Assembly: GCA_036365455.1 (NCBI GenBank)
Contig: JAWQUS010000020.1
Span: 5,181,001 to 5,245,000, forward strand
Source: Macrosoma leucophasiata
Lineage: Eukaryota > Arthropoda > Insecta > Lepidoptera > Hedylidae
Direction: 5' to 3'
Length of the DNA stretch: 64,000 nucleotides
Positions within the stretch are counted from its first letter, which is position 1, and each line of letters opens with the position of its first letter. Of this stretch, positions 11,681 through 64,000 are shown in pieces. The notes beneath the pieces were generated by a model. The model worked only from the letters and a program-made list of their open reading frames with translations. It was not told the DNA's origin and did no database searches. The position numbers were made by a program, and so were the translations under genes.

Positions 11681-11691
11681 CTTTATTTATA
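11681..11691 (-). promoter_or_regulatory. Possible TATA box of the aldehyde oxidase gene
   Basis: On the minus strand TATAAATAAAG lies about 32 bases upstream of the ATG at 11649. If used, it would leave a 5' UTR of only a few bases. AT-rich DNA yields such matches by chance and an upstream noncoding exon is possible, so this is a weak call. Confidence 0.25.
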
Positions 11692-11959
11692 TTACACCAA
11701 TAACTTTTTAATGAAAATATTTTTTACAGTACATGCGATTATTGAGCGATATCAAAGTTACTATCTTGATCATGGTGTTAAAATGGCAAATTATTTTAAG
11801 TTGAAATATCAATTTTGAAAAGGAGAGTGATGAATATAGAAAAAGCAAGGGTCTGCTGTGTGGTCTAAATCACCACCATACCAAGCAGTCATACATTAAC
11901 AAACTCAGTACATACATGATGTCAGTGTTAATCGATTCTTAAATGAATCTGGTGTTAAT

Positions 11960-12138
11960 GGACTTGCTTTTTTATGGAAGGAAGGTGGCAAACAAACATG
12001 CAGTTCACATTGATGTAAAGTGATGACTGCAGTTTATAGACATCAACATAAAACCAGAGGTCAAAATGCAGATGTGTTGCCACCCCTGAGACCTAAGGTG
12101 TCATGTCTCTGTGACATTTATTACGGGGCCATACTTAT
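11960..12138 (-). repeat. R-family repeat, variant subfamily
   Basis: GGTGGCAAACAAACATGCAG at the left and TTACGGGGCCATAC at the right. Confidence 0.75.
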
Positions 12139-12294
12139 TTGATGTTTTTATTTTTTGTAAGGCAACGGCTTTGATATTTATTGTATGGCAGAACGATGTT
12201 TGCGGGTCAGCTAGTATTCAATATAATGAAAATATCTGCCTTATCTTAGCTTTCCCATTATCATGTAAATGCCTACCCCGTAAGGGGTATTTTG

Positions 12295-12468
12295 TACGGC
12301 CCTGTAATTTCCGGCACAGAGGAATAACAGAAGTGGTAACGCATCTGCATTTTGACTTCTGGTCTTTGTGACGGTGTATATATATATAGGCTATAGGCTG
12401 CAGTCATCACTTAACATCAATGTGAACTGCATGCTTGTTTGCCACTTTCATGGCATAAAAAGGGACTT
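12295..12468 (+). repeat. R-family repeat, 5'-truncated
   Basis: From CGGCCCTGTAATTTCCGGCA to the CATGGCATAAAAA end, with a small TATA expansion inside. Confidence 0.75.
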
Positions 12469-12778
12469 TCCGTGAAGATACATACATACAAACATGTAAA
12501 TGTGAAATATGGTCTCATTATGTTGCGATATCAGGCGTCGTGCTTGAATAATATTTGATATCACGGTCAACTCACGATTCTACCGACTTCACTATTATAT
12601 TTTGTGTTCTTCATGTTACGAATTATAATTAGACCTACATACAAAATGATTATATGCATTTAGTAATTTAGTATCATAAGATTTTCTATTTTTCACTTTA
12701 AGGGCTGATGACAATTTTGTTTGCCTGTAAGATATACACCTGGCACTGTTCACGACCTTTATAAAATGATGTAAACGT

Positions 12779-13084
12779 AACTTCACGCCTGTAATCCCCG
12801 AAGGGGTAGGCAGAGGTAAATGCATGCATTCAATCATACATGCAAACACCCACGACTCGCCGGTTACGTTTTGGCCCATGTAACAGGTGGCAAAACTGTT
12901 GCCATCTCCGGACACATTATCAAACTCCGGGGTACTGGGAAACTTCCAGAAAATGGAAAAATCCCAATAGAAGCAGAGATAAAGGACTTTAAACAGTTAT
13001 CTCTGATAGTCCCCCACCCGGGAATCGAACCCAGGACCTCCAGCGTAATAGTAGTGGCCTGCTACCACTACGCTACTGAGGCAG
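12779..13084 (-). repeat. SINE family 1, tRNA-headed
   Basis: On the minus strand starts GCCTCAGTAGCGTAGTGGTA (box A-like) and GGTTCGATTCCCGGG (box B). The tail ends GGCGTGAAGTTACG. Near full length. Confidence 0.85.
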
Positions 13085-13306
13085 TTTAATTTGTATAGCG
13101 AAAAGTAAAATGATGTCTTAGGAACATTTAGTTTTAGGTCGAAGTCAACAGATGGCGTTGCTGCATCTTACATAGTACCTAGATATATGTAAGTACTCGC
13201 GGTATATTCCATATGTATTACCTGGCTATACCACTATGTAAGTGCTATTGAAAATTTTGTGTATCAGAAAATAACACCTCAGGCCTAGTAATGTTCACTG
13301 ACTCTA

Positions 13307-13448
13307 AGCCTGCGTTGCACCACGATATTTGTTATGTTACATTATATAAATGTAACATTTCACATCCTTCTCTAACTTATAGAAATCTGTTAAAGTTAGA
13401 GAAATGTTATAAAATAACTTTAACAAATGTCGTGGTGCAACCCAGGCT
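13307..13448. mobile_element. MITE-D copy
   Basis: Inverted ends AGCCTGCGTTGCACCACGAT and GTCGTGGTGCAACCCAGGCT; the inner halves also pair, so the element can fold into one long hairpin. Confidence 0.85.
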
Positions 13449-13637
13449 AAGTTACTAAAGAGTGCTACAATTAGTATGTATCATTACACCAGGTCCCTTA
13501 CGGGGTTGGCAGAGAGCGTGGAGCCAAGTATCGCGGTTCTACTTCTCGTACCTCTGCTACGATTAGTAATAACATTATTTTTGATATATGTGGAATTAAA
13601 TTACGAAATAATACAGTTCGATATTCAATAATACACG

Positions 13638-13643
13638 TTTATT
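13638..13643 (-). terminator. Candidate poly(A) signal of the PLEKHH/MAX-1-like gene
   Basis: AATAAA on the minus strand at the far end of the repeat-poor 3' region. No transcript evidence is available here. Confidence 0.35.
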
Positions 13644-16268
13644 GTTGCGTCATTAAACAAAAAGTTTCAATCAAAATAATTCAATCATAAAAAATGTAGG
13701 CCCTAATTTCTATTAGGCTTCAATTTAGGCCAACAACAAAAATGAACGAAAACGTCAAAAATCATACAATATAAAAAAAAAATAAAAAAAACAATCGATT
13801 CGAAAACAAAATAAATACTTATAAATTATTCGATTCGCTATACAAATTAATTCGCTTATATTTACTACAAAAAAGTCGTTCATACTAATTTAAAATATAC
13901 ATAGTCTATACACAATAATTATATCAACAGTTAAGTGTTATGCAAAAAGTGCGATCCAAATGTAATTTCATTATTTTATTAATCTTCTAACAGATGCAGT
14001 GCGCAAACGCATGTCTTATAATTCAATTTTTATAAATTTTACGTTAACGAATGGACAAATTGTATTAAATAAAAGAATTACGAGCTTGATTTTATTAATC
14101 ATATTATCATAGTTATGATGTTTATAACAATATTCTGTTGAACTATATTACAAACTTACTTGGGTTTGATTGAGGAATCCAGATTTTACGTTACAAAGCT
14201 TTTTATGTAAATATGATACGATTAAAATACTTAGCTTTTTAAATAATGAAGTTAAACTAAAGAAATAAAAGTACAAGACTTTTAGTCTTGGAAATATGCG
14301 TATGCGCACTGCGGTTGGCCATCGAAGCAAATTGGTCGATTTTATTTTTACATTACATTCATCAATAAATTAGCTCCTATGGGCAACGTGCCTAACACAA
14401 TACTACCTCTATTTAGTCGCCATTTCGTTTGTAGCTCTTTACAATTAGCCTTTTACCATCGTCTATACACCTAACATATCATAAAGGAGCCTAGGAAATC
14501 AATAGTTCGCGTAACTATTTGCTAAATTTACTATAAACCAAAAAAAAACTGCCTAAACTGTGATTTCATTTAAAACTTAATTACGTATTAGGGGAGCATA
14601 CAAAAATTTTATACAATAAAACCTCCTTTATCATATGCGAAAGTGCAAATTATCACACAGTAAGCTGGTAACAAAAAATCTTTGATACATCAAGTAAAAA
14701 ATAGGTAAAAATATCTATATAGCTAATTGTAAAATTATTGAGAATAGTACCGCAATTCCGTTACACTCGCGAACGGAGATATTCGTCTGCATACGAATAA
14801 GATTGATAATATACTTAATACAACTCCAGCTATTATTTTCGACTTACAAATTCTATATCTTGGTCTTCTATCATGTTCATATTGATAGATCTTAAACAGT
14901 CATCCAATAATATTATCAAAGCTATTCGTAGCCATAATAATACGGAACCACAGAAACGCCAAAAATATACACATTATAATGTACATTTGTTATTATTATT
15001 AGTAGAAATGCCCATAAAATGTATAAAGACAGGATAACTACAGGCTTTTCGAAAAACGCCACTTGATCCAAGGATCGCGTTTGCGGGCACCGGTGGCAAG
15101 AGTTATTTTCAGTGAAAATGTTTATTTTTTAAACTAGACATATTATATTAAGGGAATTTAAGTTGTTATTCCTGTAAATATATTTTGTCTTATAATATTT
15201 TTGAGATTCTATATTTCAGATCCTTGCAAGAAACATACGTTATACAATACAGTATTAATACACATAATAGTATACAATAGTTTCCTTCATTCTGTGTTTA
15301 GTATGTATATCTAAAATAATAAAGAATTCTCATAAAAAAGTGGACATCCCATTTTAAATTGCGTTACCATGAAAGAACGTTTATTTCATTTCTAAATTTA
15401 ACCATATTATGATTATTATTTAAATAAATTCAATACATTTGTATTGTATTGGAATAGTTTTTTATATCTAATATATTATTATATCGGATGTTTAGTAAAG
15501 GAAAAATATCGGCATGTCATTTGAAATTTTTTCTGTATTCCATCTGCTAAACAAGTCAACGAACTCACAAATAAAATTAACCTATTCGGAATATTCGGAT
15601 ATTAAATAAGTATAAATTACGCATACTGTATTCCAATATAAAACTGTATTCGACAAATAAATGGATGCAATCACGCCGTATTCGATCAATCTCGCGTTAC
15701 TCCTCAAAATCACGCGTTATCAGCACAATCTCGCCATCTCGAGTTATACTTGTTTTTATTTACTCGCACGCCACATTCCCCTATTAAAATACCGCGGTTT
15801 CGCACTAAACTATCTTTGGAGAACGTTCATTTGAATACACTATGCCTACAACGTTTTTCTACATAGCATTTATACCCTGCACATATGTATATAGATCAAT
15901 TTATAGACTAAGATCGAAACTGCCAAGACTAGGATATTTCCGTATCTATTAATTTATCCTTGGATAGTATGTGTTATATAAATACAATGATATAATAATA
16001 TATTTTCTTTTCCCTTTGAATGTTTATCAAAAAATTATACATATAATATTATGTATTCGCAAATAATTAACTGGAATGTGATTAGCAGTTTCGAACATAA
16101 AGTCAATAAACCTTTCCGTATATAGCTACATCGGCTTCAATTTGACGGCAGTACCACTTAACAGCATTTACAAAATAAAATTGTGTAATATCCTTCACTA
16201 TTATAATAAAAGTAAACTATTTGTTCGCAGTATTTTGCTTTAAAAAAATCTTAAAAGGTTTGCTGAAA

Positions 16269-16339
16269 TGTGTGCGTGTGTATGTGTATGTATGTGTGTG
16301 TGTGTGTGTATGTGTGTGCGTGCGCGTGTGTGTGCGCGC

Positions 16340-16372
<33 letters not shown>

Positions 16373-16392
16373 TACATGTGTGTGTGCGCACG
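16269..16392. repeat. GT-rich microsatellite
   Basis: About 120 bases of imperfect (GT)n with GC-for-GT changes, inside the probable 3' UTR. In the transcript it would read as (AC)n. Confidence 0.95.
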
Positions 16393-18180
16393 CTACACTT
16401 CAAGAATCTCCGAGGGTTTGCCTGAAATCAGCGTGAAGGACTGAACAGTAACTAATGATATTGAGTTATACTGTAGTAAAATTGAAGCTGTAATACATCT
16501 AATTGGCGTTTTGGACTGCATTCGCACAGTATCTGTAAGCACGCAAGCTGAATAGCGACCGTTACAAAAGAAACATAATTACAATTAGAAAATTAATTAC
16601 AAATATCACCTATAACTACGAGCCAATTATATAAAAAAGGCTGAACCGTTAGACGCTACAAAATATGAGGTATATTTTTATAGGCTCAGTTTACAAACAG
16701 TGTGAATGGTATAGGATAGATATTTGTGGATTATTGTTTTTTGCTCCCTAAGAAACTAATAAATGTAAAAAAAGACATACTTTAATTACAAGTTAACTTA
16801 AGTTAGTGTATTAAAAATGAGGTATTTTAACTAATTAATAGACGTTGCTAAAGACCTGTTATTTTTTTTTTTTTTACAAATATCTAGTCGGATATTTTTC
16901 TTATGAAGACTCATAAGGTGTCATTTGTAAATTTCATTTGTGTATGAGTAGACATAATAAATGCAGAAATTCATATCAAATTCACAAAATTCACCGATTT
17001 GGGTATGAAATCTGTCCAGAAACTATCTTAATACTGTAGCATATACAAATTCACACTGCTTATATAAACGGCACTAAGTATATAATAGCTAGCCCGCTGA
17101 TGGAATGGTACATTCTAGTGTGCGTTTTACTAAAGAATTCTTCGCAACTGTGTATATTTCTTTAAATATATATATTTACATTCAGCACCTTGTCACCGTA
17201 GACCAGTTTTTTATTATACAATATGATATCGTCCAAAACTAAAGGAAAAATGTAGAAAAAGATAATTGATCAATACTTATGGTGGTAAAATGCAACATTT
17301 CAATTATGAAATCTATAATGCATTTTAATTAATAATTATAATCTTTTAGTTTTTTTTTTCATTTAAAGTCTCTCTTGTAAGTTTGCGTTATATCGTTATA
17401 TCGCGTGAACCTAAAAAATAGTGACCGCTTGATATTTCGTTTGTATGATATACAAAAAAAAGCTTAGGCTTGAGTCCAAAATCAAGATTTTTTTTTACAA
17501 ATTAAAGATTAAATCATAGAACTTAAATTGTTCTCAATATTGAAACCTAAACCGGTTCAACTCTTTAGTGAAACGCACCGTAAAAACAACTAGAAACGAA
17601 TGTAACACCTCTCTCATACACTATTAGAGGAACATCGTTCGTTTACACTATTCGAGTTTTTTTTAACTATTCGTTAATATACAGAAAGCGTTCGACTTGA
17701 TTATTATGTTTCTACATAAACCTCGTAGTGTCTGGTAGTGTGTGAATTTAAAAACATACAAAATTGAAGTTGACAATTTTGCTCATAAAATAATGGGAAT
17801 ATCTATAGCTATTTGTTGATTTTTATCTGACATAAACATACTCAAAAATCAAGTTTTTTAATAATACACACTAATTTACTGTGTAAAATATTCATGGTGC
17901 CGGTCAAATTGTTGTAAATATTTATCAAACAGGATCTGATAATTATTTCATCTGACAAATAAAAATGCCATGACTCTTTTTCACCAAAGTGACAAATAAC
18001 TCCATCAATTTATGACAACACTTAAAAAAATCTGTCACTTACTTTTGCAGCCATCCTGTATCACGTCACACTAACAAAACTACCAAACACTACTATCACC
18101 AGACAGGATATGAACCACGTACGTATCAAAAAAACTGTTCCTTTCAAAAAAAGTCCGTTCTAAAAGCACTAAATTTAGTA

Positions 18181-62632
<44,452 letters not shown>

Positions 62633-63159
62633 CTAAAAACAAATAAAGATTACATATTAGTCAAATAATTAACTAGGTACGTGGGTTTCAGATAAGTGAA
62701 GATGTGCCAACGACAATCAACAACAATTTCGAGTTCGAGTTTCGCCTGAAGTCAAATTTTTCTTTCCATTTTTCTTTAAATAAAATATATTTCACAAGCA
62801 TGTGTTAATGCGAAATAATATAAAAACAATTTAATTATTACAGACAAACATTTTATTATTTTTTATTTTTTAGTAAATACGCGTGAAGTGCTGCAGTTTT
62901 GTTTTACGATATTTCTTAAGTTTATTCATCTTTCTTCATTATTTTTTTTTATTGACTAGCAGAGATCATAGTTTATCAATTAAACATACGTAAATAAAAT
63001 GCAATAAAACATTTTTTAGAGTGAAAATAAGTGAAAAAGAGCTTTATTGTCTATGAATTTTTATTCCCTTTTTTTTAAATAAATGTTTTATTAAATTTTA
63101 GTAAAGTTTGATAATTTTAATTGCTCAACTTTTAACGTTTTTATTCTACCACTTGTGAT

Positions 63160-63315
63160 TAAGGTGTATACTTGTGCGAAATTTGGCACAAGTATACACC
63201 TTAAGTATCTAGTATCAATAATTTTTGCGCTAAACCGCAGACGTACAGACAGGCAGACGGACATGGCGAAACTTTATGGGTTTCTTGTTTACTACGGAAC
63301 CCAAAAAACGCAATA
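63160..63315 (+). repeat. LINE-type 3' tail with inverted repeat
   Basis: AAGGTGTATACTTGTGC and its complement flank AAATTTG. Then ACATGGCGAAACTTTATGGG and ACTACGGAACCC, typical of a non-LTR tail. Confidence 0.5.
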
Positions 63316-63763
63316 AAATATGCAACAACATTATATTCTTACATGTCTGCCGAAGAAATATGTAAATCTAATTTATTTTTTAAGAACTCATGTAACTATC
63401 ATGAGTATTTTCTGCAAATAAATGTCTTTGTCTAATAACCTACGTACCTAGTTCTTAATAATTTGATTTGAGCTACCGAGGTAGGTAAATGCTTCATCAA
63501 ACCACGAGTTATAATTCTTGCGACATGTTTGCATTTAGATACATATCACAATTCTGCGGTGGCTAGTTTCATGCCTTGGTTAACCGCAATGTCATAAACA
63601 TATAACATTTCTATAATGTATCATATATCGCGTATTTCGATAATATCCGAATAGAAATCCTATTGGACATCGAAATTACGTCTTAAACTGCTAATAAATA
63701 AAATAAGCTGACTGAATTCTATCTATCAATTTATTTTACAAACATTTTAATATTTATGCAGAA

Positions 63764-64000
63764 ACTAGCTGACCCGGCAAACTTCGTATTAGTTGAAGAA
63801 TCAGAATGAAATAATGTGTCAAAGAGTCAAAGGTTTCGTAGATACGGACTCTTTGTATGGAAAAATAAAATTGTGGTTTTTACTATTTCCCTTCAATTTC
63901 ATCATATTTTCTTACCTTTTAAACCTAAAATTAACCAAATCGGTGGAGCCGTTCTCGAGTTTTAGAGAGACTACCGAACAGCAATTGATTTTTATATATA
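63764..64000 (-). mobile_element. Helitron-like element, cut by window edge
   Basis: Begins ACTAGCTGACCCGGCAAACT on the plus strand, the complement of a GGTCAGCTAGT Helitron end. It runs past the right edge. Confidence 0.5.

Larger units (their letters stand above)
11650..13619. other. Intergenic interval between the two genes
   Basis: Holds the 5' flank of the aldehyde oxidase gene and the region beyond the poly(A) side of the PLEKHH gene. It contains two R-family repeat copies, one tRNA-headed SINE and one MITE, listed separately. No further gene was seen. Confidence 0.6.
13620..18180 (-). other. Probable long 3' UTR of the PLEKHH/MAX-1-like gene
   Basis: Starts after the TGA at 18181-18183. 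On the minus strand AATAAA lies at 13638-13643, near the point where recognisable repeats resume, so I place the end near 13620. The stretch is AT-rich, holds a GT microsatellite and no convincing ORF, and lacks the interspersed repeats that crowd both sides. Several other AATAAA-like hexamers could be used, so the end is inferred. Confidence 0.45.

Noticed and set aside
16221..16436. Val/Cys-rich plus-strand frame of 71 codons
   Set aside because: It is the translation of the GT microsatellite.

Overview
The window looks like a stretch of moth or butterfly (Lepidoptera) nuclear genome. It is AT-rich, its genes are split into many short exons with GT-AG introns, and the introns are full of element types typical of Lepidoptera. 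These include Helitron-like ends closing in CTAGT, an irritans-type mariner, a Mag-like Ty3 retrotransposon with a tRNA-Ser primer site, tRNA-headed SINEs and several MITE families. No prokaryotic features, true tRNA or rRNA genes, or CRISPR arrays were seen. The species was not determined.

Two protein genes, both on the minus strand, account for all convincing host coding sequence. Gene 1 (1-11649) is a molybdo-flavoenzyme of the aldehyde oxidase / xanthine dehydrogenase family. I could follow 15 exons from the ATG to an exon cut by the left edge. All splice phases fit and no inner stop was met, so it looks intact for about 1,229 codons. Gene 2 (13620-62632) is a PLEKHH / MAX-1-type adaptor with a coiled coil, a Ser/Pro-rich linker, two PH domains, MyTH4 and FERM. 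I could follow 26 exons in phase, giving 1,355 codons plus a stop, with a probable 4.5-kb 3' UTR. Its N-terminus lies beyond the right edge.

Layout: 1-11.65 kb is gene 1, with MITEs and SINEs in its introns. 11.65-13.6 kb is intergenic and repeat-filled, and holds the gene 1 promoter side. 13.6-18.2 kb is the gene 2 3' UTR, almost free of mobile elements. 18.2-28.8 kb holds the FERM and part of the MyTH4 exons. 28.8-40.1 kb is the largest intron and contains a complete-looking Ty3/Mag-like element (30.25-35.27 kb) whose gag is split by a younger insertion. 40-48.2 kb holds the rest of MyTH4 and both PH domains. 48.2-62.6 kb holds the linker and coiled-coil exons, with a broken mariner (49.1-50.4 kb).

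The most unusual feature is inside gene 2. The exon that starts the first PH domain has been copied, with its 5' splice site and a 42-base mini-intron, into a tandem array of about 15 units of 158 bp (45768-48093). A second array of four 139-bp units (22243-22758) repeats the 3' end and donor of a FERM exon. Decayed copies of a MyTH4 exon (40.5 kb) and of a linker exon (57.3 kb) lie next to their parents. In both arrays some distant donors are in frame with the authentic donor and others are not, so the copies could act as alternative or decoy splice sites. That last step is inference and needs transcript data.
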